NCBI GenBank assembly: GCA_963969395.1
Contig: OZ017795.1
Coordinates: forward strand, 9,796,001-9,860,000
Reading direction: 5' to 3'
Length of the DNA: 64,000 bases
Origin: Pseudoscleropodium purum
Lineage: Eukaryota; Streptophyta; Bryopsida; Hypnales; Brachytheciaceae
The translations under genes were made by a program, and so were the position numbers. Shown here piece by piece: positions 9,838 through 24,052 of the stretch. Every line of letters starts with the position of its first letter. Position 1 is the first letter of the stretch. The notes beneath the pieces are model-generated. The model had not been told where the DNA came from. It saw only the letters and a program-made list of their open reading frames with translations, and did not search any database.

Positions 9838-12800
9838 TTACTGTAGAATCTATGATTGTGGAGCTCATTGACAACAACTCACCTAAAAAAACAAGAGCCC
9901 TATAGAAAATCCACATCCTCTTCAATAAAACATCTATTTCCAATGGAAGTATGTGGACCATCCCTCTGATGCTTACATCCTATCAATGTCCAAAATTCCA
10001 CTGGGTGCTTTGTCAAGGCCACATATGGCACCGCTTTCTACCACAAGAAGGCATGAAAGACTACCCTATGTGCGCACAAAAGGCATAGGCATGCCAAACC
10101 ACTCACAAAACCAACAAAATTTACAACTTTGCCACGTTTTTTTCCGAAAACAATGCCATTTTTGTTGAGTTTTCAACCTTTTGGGGTCCACTTTCCTGCC
10201 ATATTAATGGAATACCGTCATTTTAACGGAATTTGCCATAACAATACAAAATTCATATATCAAATTGGGTGAAAATTATCTTAAATATTTTTTTAGTAGT
10301 GTACATATTTTTTTACATTTTAAAAATTCATGACTTTATTCAAACAATGTCAAGAAGAATTTATTAAAAAAAAAACTAGAATCCCCTTTTCACTCTCAAC
10401 AAGACCCACAACATGCCAGTAATTTTTTTTAAGAGAACACAAATAGAAATCATGCTCTAAATGCTTTTTGAAACAATTATAGATTTAATTTAATGTAGAA
10501 GTTCCATTAATTCTTAAACAAGAGGCTAGGGCCCTTGAAAAAAAGTGACTTTAGAATTTTTTGGGGAATATTTTAACCTATTAGATTCACATCAATAGTA
10601 AATAACATTTTCTAAAAATTGCATTTGGAATGAAAAGTGAAAACTTTGTTTCTTAGTCAATTTACATCCCTTGACTATATAAACTTTAAGTAAGGTGGAA
10701 GACCCATGCTCTACTTCAAGGAGATTTTTGATTCCCCTTTGGATTGCCTAGTTTAAGGATTAATGTTTTGAGACAATAGAGTCTCTAAAAGTCTATTGAA
10801 ATTGAATTTTAACATTTCATTTTGTGCAATACACTCTTTCACTTAACATCTTATTTTAGGTGGTTTAAGATTCGAGATTGTTGCAAGAAAAATTCACATG
10901 TATAGTGAATGAAACCTCTTTCTTGTTGTTTAGTGAATGGGAGGATTAGAATTACGTAAGTGCACCTATATTCAACACTAATAGTAAGCACCCCATTTCT
11001 TTGTAGTTTCTGAAAAAGTGTTGAGATGGTGATCACTTAAAATTTGATGAAGCATTCATTATTTACATTCATCCATCTTTTGGACCAAGAAACACTTTTC
11101 AATCATATTCATGCACTTTTTATTCCAAAATTTGGCAACTTCATTCACTTTTAAAAATAAAAATGGAAAATTTATGGTGAAAAAATATTATTCTTATTTG
11201 GTTAAAAGTAGAAATTTATTTTGAAATGGTGCAATCTAGCCCTCTGGTGCTAGAAAAAAAGTGTTGATATCAAGTGAGCATACTTACTATTATAGAATAT
11301 AAATGTTTTTTTTTATTGAATGTCATTGACAAATGAAAGAGGATTTTCAATGTGCTTTAGTATGCATTATTTGGACACCATCCAAATAAGAAATTTTTTT
11401 AGAGTATGGTTTGTAGGTGTACTAAAAAAGCACATTAGAGTCTCTTTGGTTCTTATGTTCTAATTGTGTGCAAATGCAAGTATTCATTCTAGAAGCAATA
11501 ATTATGGATGTATATACCTAAAACCTTATGAATGTCTACATTAAATATTCACATTAAGTTGCCTTTGTAATTAGATCATCCGATTTAACTAATTATGGTA
11601 ATTTAGATTTCAAAATCTACAACTTGTATATATGATAGAAGAAACTCAAAAGTGTTTTATTCATCATCCTATTGATTATATAACTTTGTCTCACATGTTG
11701 AGTTCATAGTGTCAAGCAATCTAATAAGAATAAGTTTATAAACTACCTAGGTACATTCTAAAAGCATCTTTAGATAATACAAAAGTATACATTAGAATTT
11801 TGAATGTACCATTAGTGAACATAATGGTTTTAGAGTCATATGTCATTTCAACTTCAAAAATTCATAACTAATTCCACAAAGGTCCAAAAAATACACCAAA
11901 AGAAACCATTTTAAACATGGATAGAACATAGTAGGTACGTTCTTTTGGACGTTAGTCATGTCAACTTGGATGTCGAAAAAAATCCATTTAGATCAATATG
12001 CTCCAAAACATGCATAATCGCGAACATGGTCTTCCATGGTCACAAGAGTTTGCCATGTGGTTGCCACCTTGCCTCCACATTAGCGCCAACAAGGTAGGTA
12101 GTGCCACATCAACAACTTTTTCCTTTGGGCCCTTGCTAACGTTAGCGATGTGTTGTATCCTAAGTCCTGTGAATTTGGACATTTGTTGTAACGCACACGT
12201 GTTTTTTCAAACATCAATAGTGACATGAGGTTAATTATTTTAAACATCATATAGCATCCACGATATATTATGACATATTTGTAGAAACATAAAAACATTA
12301 TAAACAACATCTTCTAAGACATGCTTGAAGTGCATCTCTTAGTTTTTTAAGACAATTTATACATCTAGACGCTTTTTTAGACATTAGCTTAGACGTTTAG
12401 ACATTTTGCAATGTTAGCTTAGACATATACCATATATAATAGGTCATATACAATACACCATAAAAAAAAATATTATGTCATACATTATACACCATATATA
12501 TATAATATATATGCCATATATAGTACAAAATATACCATATTCAATACATAATATACCATACATTATACACTACATTTGTCTTCAAAAGCCCCTTATCATA
12601 AATATATTGACAAGAGAAAAAAAACTATCTATATAAATGGGGTAGTATGAAGGAAGACAAACCATATGGGATATATTAAGCTTAGGAATTGTATAAAAAG
12701 TAGAATTTTGAATATGAGCATCCTCATGAATACAATATTCTCTTAATTGTTGTCTCAAAAAATATCTAAATATCTCAATTGATGTCTCAAAAAACATATG

Positions 12801-13535
12801 AACATCTCAATTAATGTTTCAAGAAACACCTTAACATCCAAGTTAATGTCTCAGTTGATGTCCAAAAAAATAGTGTTAAAATTATCAAATGGTGTCAAAG
12901 TATGCTAATGTCATCCGCCTTGGATGCCACATTAGGTGTCATTTTAATTTTTTTCAAAAAAGTGCCATATGGCTAGCCTTACTTAGTTTTTTCCACATTT
13001 GGTTAGAATATTACCTCAACTTCTAGTAACTTCTACAAACTCACCCATAGTCAAATCGTAAATCCTTACTAATGTGGCACTTTCATGTTATCTAGGATGT
13101 CTCCAAAAACGTGACTATGTTTTTTCAAACATCTTACAGAACATAGTCGTTAGCTTTATCATCAAGTTGTTTTTCTACTATGTCCACTATAATTCAGCCA
13201 TCCACTACTTGAGAGTCTATAATGTCTTTCTATCCACAAAAATATGCCAATTTTTTGTCTAATGTAAAATAAACGTGAATTTCTTCTTATGATATTAACT
13301 AACTTAGGTTAGATGCTGCTTTTATCTTTCAAATTTTTTTTTATAGAAAAGTATAGATTGAAGGATTAGTTGGTAAAGGATCACTTCCCAAGAATGTGAT
13401 CAACTAGTAAATGGTTGCTACATAGACCAACTAAGGTAATAAGCACCTTAAATTGACAAATTTCCTATTTAGAACTTGATTAGATTATCAAAGTGAATAT
13501 TTGGATTCTTCATTCAAGCATAACTCTTTGTTGCT
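9838..13535. other. Gene-poor AT-rich intergenic DNA
   Basis: I see no supportable gene. The stretch holds A/T homopolymers and an AT-dinucleotide-rich zone near 12,420-12,560 with repeated CCATATAT-like words. Short open frames look random. Confidence 0.5.
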
Positions 13536-14492
13536 TTAACACTTAAAGTCCAAAAGTCCCTTCAACTTGTTAGATATACTTTTAGAATTTCAAGTAGGCT
13601 TGTAAGCTTGTTTGAACTCAATTTTCAATATGATTTTTTGAAACTATTTTAGAAGATAGAAAAACATGTTAGCTTTACAAGAATACAATTTTTATTTCAA
13701 TCTATACTTGGGAGCAAAAGTTATACCACCCTATGCCTTTAAAGTAGTTTACTTGGCAAAAATAACAAAATACTCAAACTTGATATAATAAACTTTAAAA
13801 TTTCTTTTGCATAGACTATATTTATATCTACATAGAAACCTTTGATTCATTCCATTTGAATTATGGTAGTAATGTGAAAGTTATAGAGTTTCTTCTTTTG
13901 CAAGGAATCATTGCATTTTCTTGACATAATAATGTATTGGATTTTTTTTTTAACTCAATTTTTGCAATTATTAAAGAAGGTTCTATGTTGTTTTAAATTT
14001 GCTTTCTATAACAATCTAATTGTTGGGATTAGTATGTTTTAATTTCATCTTGGTCCTTTTAGAACTATTATCAATTTAATTCTTCCTCCAATCTTATACC
14101 TATTTCTACTTAACAAATCTTTAAAGAATGAAAATTGAGTCTTTCTTTTTGTATTTAAAAAAAAATTTCAACTCAATTTTTCAATATAAAATCTTTTAAC
14201 AACAAACTCTTTAGTACAAAAATTTCAAGTGAAGAAGATTCAAAGTCTTATATTCTAGTCATGCAAGCACTAAAAATCCAATTTTCTTTACATCAAATGC
14301 AAATATCTTGTAATTTGCAAAGTCAAAATTTTTTAAATTTTTTCGACACATTCTTATACTAGTTTGGTGCAAGACCCTACAATTCAATATGCAAAAAGAA
14401 TCATTTAAAAGCTTTTTGGTTCTTCGCAATAAGAATGACGGTTTTGAATGGGTTTTGATGAAAAAAAAAGGCCTCACGACTCTAAGGATTAA
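13536..14492 (-). mobile_element. piggyBac-like MITE, family A, copy 4 (diverged, reverse orientation)
   Basis: The interval begins TTAACACTTAAAGTCC and ends in GGATTAA. Along its length it matches the copy at 41044-41968 at ordered landmarks, such as CTTATACCTATTTCTACTTA, CACATTCTTATACTAGTT and GACGGTTTTGA. It is the most diverged of the four near-complete copies. It carries no coding capacity. Confidence 0.65.
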
Positions 14493-14987
14493 AGTTCCAA
14501 ATTTGTAGTTTCTTCTTGAGTATATGATCCATTGTAGGGGCTATAACATGTTGCTTTTGAAAATTTATAACATATTCTCAAAATGTTCCAAATAATACCA
14601 AAAAATCTAAATTCTACTTGCAACATCTTTCACTACAAATTGCTAACTCGTTCGAACAAAAATTTCACCACAAGGTCACCACACACAAATTATATATTGT
14701 CGATTCAAGGTGCCACTGTGCTTACCTTACCGAAATACCGACAGCATCATATTTGAGAAAGAGGACCTGGAACCGCAAATCTGCATGATCTTGGCGGTAG
14801 AGATTTGCACCGTCGGTACTTCGCAGATTCTCCAAGGCGTGGTAAAATTTTAGGGTTTAAGAATTCCATGAGGAGGAGGAGGATGCCGCATGCGAGGTCC
14901 TGGTGTTGAGATTTTGCCCTTCGGAACGACACTTGGTGGTGTTAATTGCAATTGCTTGAGGAATTTGATACTTCTTGTGTGTTCGAG
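14493..14987 (+). promoter_or_regulatory. Upstream region of the Ddl gene
   Basis: Base composition shifts from AT-rich repeat to balanced sequence from about 14,700 onward, consistent with promoter and 5' leader. A TATA-like ATTATATATTG lies near 14,690, about 300 bp before the ATG. No transcription start can be fixed by eye. Confidence 0.35.
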
Positions 14988-17900
14988 ATGTTGCTCTTGT
15001 CGAGCCCGAGTGCAATCTTCCATGGTGTCGCTGTCTCCAGCGGTTTCGGTAGCTCCCGAAATGGTAGCGCTTCTTATCGCCACTATTTCGAGAATGGTGA
15101 TAGGCGGAATCATGTGCCGAACAAAGGGTCGTTCTCCCTTGGCGAAGTCTGTGCCCAGAGCTGCAAATTTGGTGTACCTGCAGCAAACGAGACGAGAAGG
15201 GCGAGGGTTGCTGTCACGAGGAGGTAAGCATGCAAGCATGGGAACAATGGGATCCACCTCTTCATCTTTTGATCTCACCAATTTGTTGAGCTCCCTGCCC
15301 TATTGTCCTGCTTGCCAATTTTGTGAGGGTTCATAGTTTAGCGATAACTAGTGCAGAAGTATTTTGATTTAGGGTTTAATCTAGCTCTGTGAATCACTCG
15401 TGCTACGGATTTTAGCTCGTACACTACCAAGTGGTTCAAATGTTTTTTTAAGCACTTTTGAGTTGGTCATATCGGAACTTCTGTTCTGTTCTATTTTATT
15501 TTATTTTGCACCAACACATGCAGTGTTCTTCACTGGTTTGGGTGTTTTAAGATTTGGCTCTGTCTGAATTTTATTTCTTCACAATGTGATCGATCGAGTT
15601 GGTCATTTTAGAACCTTGCATCGTTGGTCATTTAGGTTAAGCTACTGGTTGCGTGTGGATGCCAGTGGTGTGAAGGAGCTCAATTCTGAAGTAAAGAAGG
15701 TGCAAGAACAGGGCGGGAATTCAGTACGAAAGGATGAATCAAGGTCTGGGACCCTCCGAGTGGCTCTTATCTGTGGTGGTCCTTCAGCAGAGCGTGGAAT
15801 ATCGCTGAACTCCGCGCGCTCTGTGCTTGATCATTTAGAGGTAAGTTAGAGGATGCAATTTGCGTCCAACTTCAAGCATTTTAACCAGTATTTCTAGGCG
15901 TGCGTTTTCATTGGGAGATCACTATAGAGCTCACTGGGGAGGTCACTTTGTTTACAAGAGTCAAATTTGTCGAGATTAATTTTTTATCATGCTGAATGAG
16001 TTGCTTATGCAACCATTCACGTTTGGGTTTGTAGATGTCTATTGAATGGATATTTTGCAACCCATTTCCATTCAAAGATGAGTGTCCATAGACATTTAAC
16101 CGAGTCATGCTTACACCACTTGCTAATTGAAGATCAATCAAGTGTAATGGAAGAATGAATTACTGTTGGTAACAGGGTACAGTATAGGAAACGGGATCAG
16201 GGCCTAGAATGTTTTACTATCCTCTAGCTTATGGGCTGCCGGGACTTTTTTTTATGCTATTTTGAATTTTGGCAGTTCTAACAATTTTGATGACTGTGTC
16301 AGGCGGAGGATGTGTTGGTGAGTTGTTATTATGTGAACCAGAAGTTGGAGTTTTTTGGCATTGCTTCAGCGCAGGTGGGTCGCACATTCAAATCGCTAAA
16401 CTGGGACCTCGAGTTACGTATTATGGCCTCTGGGGTTTTGTTTTCTTATTTATTTATTATTTTAAATTTTGATGTGTTCAGTTGTGCTTCATATTTATTT
16501 TCTATTATTTCACTAGCAGGAAATGTATCCTTAGAGATATTCTAGAGAGCCTAGTCGCGTTACAATTTGGCAGGGTTTAATGTGGTCAGTTTTCCAGAAT
16601 ACCTCCGGAGAGGAGTTTTATCTGTGACTGGTGCTTAGATGCAAATTGATTGCCGCTCAATGTGAATGTTGTTGCAGATGTACTCCAACACGCCGTCTGA
16701 TTTTGATTTCAAGATTGCTAGGTGAGTAGGACTGGAAAGAACTCACAACCAGGTGGTTTCTAGATGTTGTCGTACAAAGCATGAGTACTAGGAGGGGCAT
16801 GCTTTTAATGCCTCTTATCTTCTACTAATATCTGTAATAGAGTTTAACAGAATGTGGTCGTGTTGATTTGAGGTAGCACTGCGGAAAGCTTTCGTTCTCA
16901 TACTGCGTTTCTTGAGCATCTTCAAGCCTCGTCAGACATCGTGTTCCCTGTGTTGCATGGCTTATTTGGTGAAGGCGGAGGCATTCAGGTGACCTTTCTG
17001 GAAATTTCAGTGGACATTTCCATCGAGTATGTTTGGCTACCGCCAAATGATACTAAGACATGATACGTTGTCTTGCCGCTTTTCTTGTAAGTTTGGGGTG
17101 AAATGGCAAGACTAATCTGTGGTTATTTTATGCTCGGCTGTAATGACCCCTCAGGCCCTTCTTGAAAGTGCTGGCCTTCCTTTTGTAGGAACGAGTGCTG
17201 CTGTGGCTCGAGTTGCATTTGATAAAGTGAGCACTATTCTTTGTTGTTTGGACTTTGTTCTTTTGAGATGGTCTCTAACTTCACACTTGATGGTCTCTAA
17301 CTTCACACTTTCAAGTCCGATTGACTCTGTCAGCTGACTGCAAGTTTGTTGCAGTATGATGCAGCTGCGGAACTGGGAAAATTTGGGTTCGCTACGCTTC
17401 CCAGTTTTCTGGTTGAAGTATGTATCCCAACTCTGTTCAAAGTTCAATGATTTAATCGTATGAGATGGTTCAGATCATTTAATGTCAATCATACCCAGTA
17501 TATTGATATCGCAAGTTCACCTTACCTGGCCATGGGTATGTATGAAATTTTACGAGTCTAGGTTGAATTTGTAAATCTCTACTCTTGGTATAGGTTGGGA
17601 AGGTAGACATCAGTGGATTAAGGGAGTGGTTTCAAGGCAACAGTATCGATACGAACACCGGACGTGTGGTGGTAAGTACCATTAATTGAATTCTACCCGC
17701 GTTGAGATTTCATGAATGTGAACTTTTGTAGTCAGTTCAGCAATTCCTTATGGCTCTATCCCTCTATCATCTGTACCATCAAATCATAACCAGGTACGAT
17801 ATAATAATTAAGCATTGAATTTTCGAGCATGAGATGCTACTAGTGAATGTTTACTTGCGTGGACACTGTAGACTTGAATTAATATCTGTAAGTGGCCATT

Positions 17901-20900
17901 CCCAAGCGATACAAAATGCTGAGTGCATGGCTACATATGTTGTTACATAATGATACTTGATATTTGTTCTGCTTGATGCTATTGCTTGGAGAGTATTTAC
18001 ACGTACTGGCTTGAGCACTGTGGCAGGTTAAACCCGCACGGTCAGGCTCCAGTGTGGGAGTTAGTGTTGCCGAGGGCCTGAATACTGCAGTGAAAAGAGC
18101 TGAAGCATTGTTTAGTGAGGTAATTTCTATATCTTATTAGTTCATCCACGATGACCAAAATAGAGATTCTTTGCTTCTGATCAAGCGGCAGAGGAATACT
18201 GTGTGTGAGATGCGGTAATTTTCAGCACTACTTTGGTTGGTCATCAACGCTGGTTGAATGATAAAACGAGGTTTCAAAATCATTGCCTGAATGATTCTAT
18301 AATCTTCTATTTCTGTTTTTCTGGGTGCAGGGCATTGATGAAAGAGTTGTCATTGAGTTGTTTGCAGAGGGTGGCCAAGAGTTCACTGCCCTTGTGTTGG
18401 ACGTGGGATCTGGAAACGATAGTCGTCCTGTGACTCTTTTACCAACTGAGGTTGCAATTTTAGTCCTGCTCTCGGTTTAACAGCGTTGTTCTCGTTTGTC
18501 ACCGTGTAGTTTCTCTGTTACTGCATATCATGTAGATATATTATTGTACTCACTATGCTAAATCTGCAATCAGGTGGAGGTTTTTGGAGGAGATTCGAGT
18601 GATGGTGAGCAAGAAGTTGCAATCTTTAACTATCGTCGGAAGTATCTGCCTTCTCGACAGGTATTATGCCTAATCAAACTCCGGTTCACAACTTGAACAT
18701 CAGAAATTGTTCTAAGAGCGTGTTTTCTAGTGCTGAAATTGCCGAAGTTTCTCCTTGTCTTCAAGTTTTGTTCTGAAGAAACTCTTGCTTTTTCGTTCAC
18801 CAAAGTATGAGGGATGTTATCAAAATTTGTCTGCCTCCTATGTAAGAATTTAAGTATGCGTAACTGGTCTTGTGTAGGTCTCATACCACACTCCTCCACG
18901 GTTTTCAGAGGAGATTATCAACAAAATTCGCAGTGGAGCAGCTGTTTTGTTTCGAATACTTGGGCTTCGTGATGTTGCTCGGATAGATGGGTGGTTATTA
19001 CCTCAAGGGCAGCCTAGCGAATCAAGTTCCGGAACCGTCGTCTTTTCTGATATAAATCTGGTAAGACACATTTTGTCCTGCGATCTGTACTATGCGATAG
19101 CTCAAGATTCTTTATGCAGTAACTACAAAGGGGAAAGGTTGTGATAGTTCTCTATTTGGAAGCGTGCAGATGAGTGGAATGGAGCAAACTAGCATCCTGT
19201 TCATGCAAGCTGCACAGGTGAGTTGTTGAGTCTTTGTGGATGTGCTGCTGTAACAGTCATTGAACCTAGAAATTTCACCTTCTGAATCTAATATGTCATC
19301 TGGAGGAGCATCCTGAGCGTAGTTAAGTCCTCAAACTAAAAATAGAAAGTAAACTTTGGAACCAAATAGTCGATTTCAGGAACTTCCAGAACATATTTCT
19401 TTAGTTCGAAAAACGAGGATATGATTTCTTCTTTCTGTTGGTAGATTAACCTTCCTTGAAGTTTCTCTATTTATTTATTACAACTCTTACAGACATGGAA
19501 GCGGCTACGTTTGGCCATTTGGCACTTAGGGGATAATGCATTTATATCATCCCTCACATTTTATTTATGCTTCGCAGATTGGTGTCTCACATGCTGACAT
19601 CCTTCGGTCTATACTTAGGCATGCATGCACACGATATCCCACCATCCCACTTCCAAAGTCGATCAGACCTTCCACGAATTTATCAAACGCAAACTTAAAA
19701 GCAGAATTTGGAAAGGGAGGTTTACTTACAAGAAGGCAAAAAGTCTTTGTGATATTTGGAGGAGATTCATCTGAGCGGCAAGTTTCCCTTATAAGTGGAA
19801 CCAACGTTTGGCTGAATTTACGAGGCTGCAGTGATGTACTTTTCGGAACCCAGTTATTTTCCATGTTCCATCTAGGATATTTTTCTCAATGTTACAATTC
19901 TACCACATGTGCCATACATATATTTGATGACTGCACTTTTGCCAATGGCTCAGAGTTTATGTAGTGTGTGTTTTTGGAATCTGCTACTCTTGCTGGATTA
20001 TTTCTTTCGTGTCATTATCCTCTTTTTATGTTACATTATAAAATTAATTTCATGTTGCAGCTTGATGTATCACCGTTTCTTCTCGCTCCAGTTGACTCCA
20101 ATGACTCTGTAATGGAAGCTGACAGAATAGGGGACAAGACAGTCTGGGCTTTACCGTAAGCTATCACGACATTTTATTTGAAACTGGATATTATGACTCA
20201 ATTCTCTCTCTAGCTGGTTGGGGATACCTTTGAACGTAATACAGCGTGTCTGGATAGGAGGTTAGTGTACTTATTGAGATTGGGATCGTGTTGCAGATAC
20301 GCAGAAGTCTTGAAACATACAGTCGAGGAAGTCGTGGAAGGATGCATCGAACATTTGGAGTCCTCGACGGTCGCGAAGGTGTCCTATTTGAGGGACCAGG
20401 TATTGTCTGAGCTGCAAGGACAAGTGAAAGCCAGTTTGCTGTCGGATGAAGGCTTTTTGGAAATGCCAAGGAAGCTTACGCTGGAGAGGTTCATCGAAGA
20501 AGCCAGACTGGACGATGCGGTCGTGTTTATTGCAGGTAAACTCTCTTACACTGGACGGAGAATCCACGGATTTGAAGATCGAGGGTATTAGATACAAATT
20601 GATATGTTCAAAACACATTGAAAGATTTTGTTGTTGGTAATATTTGACGCTATTGAGGAGATTTCTGTGGCCCAGCACTGATTTGCAGAGTCTAAAACTT
20701 ATGTGGAACTATTTCTGGAAAGATACTGCTGATGACAATTGCAACTGCACTGCCTTTTAGTTTTATTTTATTAATGTGCAGAGAGGAACTTCAATCTTTC
20801 GAGTCTAGCTTTGATATTTTGTATCAGATCTGTGCTGGTAGTGTTGGTTCCCATGTAGAAAATTGTGGCCATCGTACAGCCGTTTGAGTATCAGAGATGT

Positions 20901-23900
20901 TAAGGTGCATCCTTGTTTGAGAAATACCTCAAGTGTCATCTTATCATCCTTGTCCATTTTGGGATGAGCTTCGACTGGATTAAATTTGAACAGGAATTTC
21001 TGATGTCGTGTGCCGTGTGATATTTTGTAACCCTGAGGCGTTTTCATTCTGCATTTCAGTTCATGGTAGCCTCGGTGAGAACGGCACGTTGCAATCTCTT
21101 CTCCGAGCTTCAGGAGTACCACATACAGGTACTCTGCAGTCTTTCTTTCATAGTTGCAGCTGGACAGGCTTAAATATGGGTAATACACGAATATGAATTT
21201 TATAGGTCGCTTATGCCATATTACTTGGAAGCTTTAGAGACTGCATGTGAAGTCTTGAAGTCTTGTGAAGTCCGAAAAAGTCATGAGACTTTGCAAAAGG
21301 GTTTACCTGCAGAATTGCATGTGGCGTTTGACAGGATCTAGTGAAGAGGCATCAAGGCTCTGCATGGACAAGGCGGCTACAGGCGCTGCTCTTTCCCATG
21401 TATGTGCCATCCGTTCTTGATCTTTCACAATTCTTGGGTCAAATAGTCCATGTGGCTCTTGATTAGTGAAATTCTCTGAGGGTTTCTTCAGTTAAATTAT
21501 ACATTCGGACTCCTTGTACAGATTTGCATGTAGTAAAACGATGTTTTGCTCACTTATAGTGATGACCGCGGATGTAGATGTTATGATCTCACCAAATGCT
21601 CGTGCACTTCGTCCCAGCTATCGTCTCAGGGTATATTTACTGCTGCTAAAGCAGTGATAGATTTTCATAAGCTTCTAGAGGGCGGGGATCAAATGTGGTT
21701 GAAATTGAAGAAAGAATTGAAAGCAGACGACGTCTGCGTAAAGCCGGTTGGCGATGGGTGCTCAACAGGTGTCGCCAGACTCAGGTGGAATGATATGCTA
21801 CCTTGACAAATGTGATTGTGCATTGGCATTTTAGTTTTTGCCTCCAGTCCAAGTCTCATCTTGAGGACCTCAGTCTAGTTCCTGATATACCTTATGGAAC
21901 GTATATTCTAGCTGGAACTTGGTGTCATAAGTAACGACTCTTCGGTGTCTTGCAGCTGTGCCGACGATTTAGCAGCCTATGTGAAGGCCATCCAAACTGG
22001 CCAAACCCAGATTCACCCTGGCACTTTTCTCAAGGTAGGTGCGCCTGTTCCATGTCAAGTCTGAAGTTCTTACTGGTTTGGGCTCGGATTTTGATGGTGA
22101 AGATCTTCAAGTACCAGCAGTGGCTTTTCTGTCAATGTGCAACAGATGTTCCATGGGTTTTCAGTAAAATTAGATTGTTTCAGGAACTTTTTGAACATCA
22201 TCATCATGAGGATGTTTCAGGGTAAGGTCTCTCTATGATGTTTTTAAGCGTAAGGAGACCTCATGGGAAGATAGTCTATATAGCATCCTCTAAAAGTTCC
22301 TGTAACAGTCAAATTTACGGAAAATCCTGCTACAACTTGTATAACTCACCTAAAATTTAGTTCTGTAGGGATCAGCACTCACGTAATCTCTCATTTTAAA
22401 ATATTTTCAACTTTCGCAGGCACATGGAATCATTGAGATGCCAGTTCCTTCGCCTAAGCAGCTCCTATTTGAGCCATTTATTGAGACAGACGATGTAGTA
22501 GTGGTATCCTCCAATCTAGGAGGCAGTGGGAGGGAGGGAGAACTCTATTGGGAAGGCAATAGTCGCTGGCTAGAGGTCACTGTAGGAGTTCTAGGTCTGG
22601 ATGGGGTCATGCATGCACTCAATCCCAGTATCACTGTCAAGGAATCTGGAGGCATATTGACGCTCGAAGAAAAATTTCAAGGTTGTTGATCCTTCTTTTT
22701 CTCTTCTCTGAAAATTTGCTCCAGATTGGACGTGATAGAACTTGATACTAGAATTGCTTTTCACCATTGAAATTGACGAGGACGTCTGATTGATGAGATT
22801 AAGTGCGGATTCTGAGCAACGTGTATTCACTGTGTGACAGGTGGAACTGGGGTTAATTTGACTCCACCACCTCCATCACTCATCAAGTAAGTTCGATGTT
22901 TTGATATCTGATTTACAGTGTCTAATTGCAAGTGTCCTGTCTCGAATAGATAATTTTCATGTCTCTTTTTCGTGTAATCCGTACATTTCTCAACATTTTT
23001 CTCAGTCTATTCGACTAAATGAAGAATGCAAAAACCCTATTTGACAATCTTGGAATGCCACGATTCCTATAGCATATGTCACAATTCTACTGTACATTAT
23101 AACTTCATTATTGGAAATGATAGGTCTCAACATGCTATTGTTGCATTAAATTTATGTCTGTTTCATTTGACATCGTATCTTTTCTACATTTTCGAACTAT
23201 TGCTTAGTCTCTCCCCTGGGTTAGAGGCAACAAATCTGTCAGATTCGAACTTCCCAGCGGAAATTTAATGTTATTTGGTTGTCTGTTTACAGGGAAGAGG
23301 CGATTGCAGCATGTAGAAACCGCATAGAAATCGTGGCCAATACTCTGGGTCTGGAAGGATTTGCACGTATTGATGCGTTTGTGCACGCTGATAGTGGGGA
23401 GGTAAAGCTGTTTCTTCTCATTTGAAAAGGCTCACCCAGTTAAAGAGCTATGGTAGAAGAAAATGGCTTATTGCAAGATTTAGGGTTTTGTACTAGTTTA
23501 AATTCTCCTCATTTGCAATGTGTCAGGTAATTATTATCGAAGCGAACACAGTGCCCGGAATGACGCCATCCACGGTTCTTATCCATCAAGTATATTTTGC
23601 ACCCCTTCCATTGATTCCGTCTGGCTTATGTTACTATAGAATGTATGTGTCATTTGTTTCTGTCTACTTTGACGTCCGCCAGAAATTTGTTCTTAGATTA
23701 TGGACCTGACACTGCTTTGTAGCCGGGAAGGTTGAGATCATTATCGGACATAAAAGCAACTCAATCTACACTTTGGAAAGCATCCAGATCTGTGCTTTCT
23801 GGTTGTTTTAAGGGCTTAGAATGAGCAGGATTATGGGGTTTAATTCCCTACTGACTACGCAATGAGATATTGACACAGTTGCGAACTTGGCATTATTTAC

Positions 23901-24052
23901 ATAACATAAATTTTGGTGAATATACTAATTCTCCTCATTCTGATCCCATGTTCCAGGCGCTCACAGAGATACCACCAATGTACCCAAGGTCCTTTTTCAG
24001 GAAAGTAGTTGATCTGGCGCTTCTTCAGCACTCTAGGAAACAAATCTCCTGA
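14988..24052 (+). CDS. DDL: Plastid-type fused D-alanine:D-alanine ligase (two ATP-grasp halves)
   Basis: Twenty-five coding exons join in phase with GT-AG introns: 14988-15223, 15666-15840, 16303-16374, 16678-16721, 16877-16988, 17155-17226, 17355-17417, 17594-17671, 18027-18119, 18331-18450, 18574-18660, 18878-19060, 19170-19217, 19578-19835, 20061-20155, 20297-20535, 21060-21128, 21335-21399, 21618-21784, 21956-22034, 22420-22681, 22841-22886, 23293-23401, 23527-23589, 23957-24052. The product is 976 residues. An N-terminal extension of about 100 Ser/Arg-rich residues looks like a plastid transit peptide. Half one starts at GGPSAERGISL (about residue 120) and keeps RIDG (D421) and SDIN (D442, N444). 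Half two starts at GGDSSERQVSL (522) and ends with EANTVPGMTPST, the metal-binding and substrate end. The VHG loop reads GENGTLQ where GEDGTLQ is usual. The enzyme makes the D-Ala-D-Ala dipeptide for peptidoglycan. In mosses Ddl is needed for normal chloroplast division. The family call is certain; a few exon edges are chosen by phase. Confidence 0.95.
15858..16250 (+). repeat. Dispersed repeat family C in Ddl intron 2 (LTR- or TRIM-like)
   Basis: This stretch matches 30925-31315 in the phosphatase gene at ordered landmarks: GCGTCCAACTT, TTTCATTGGG(A/T)GATCAC, GAGC(T/C)CACTGG, TTGTAGAT followed by CTATTGAA, and TGTTGGTAACAGG followed by GGGATCAGG. The TGGTAACAGG word resembles an initiator-Met-tRNA primer-binding site, so a retroelement remnant is possible. 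No coding sequence is present. Confidence 0.6.

Noticed and set aside
12420..12560. AT-rich stretch with repeated CCATATAT words as an origin or matrix-attachment site
   Set aside because: Composition alone does not support either function, and similar stretches recur throughout the window.
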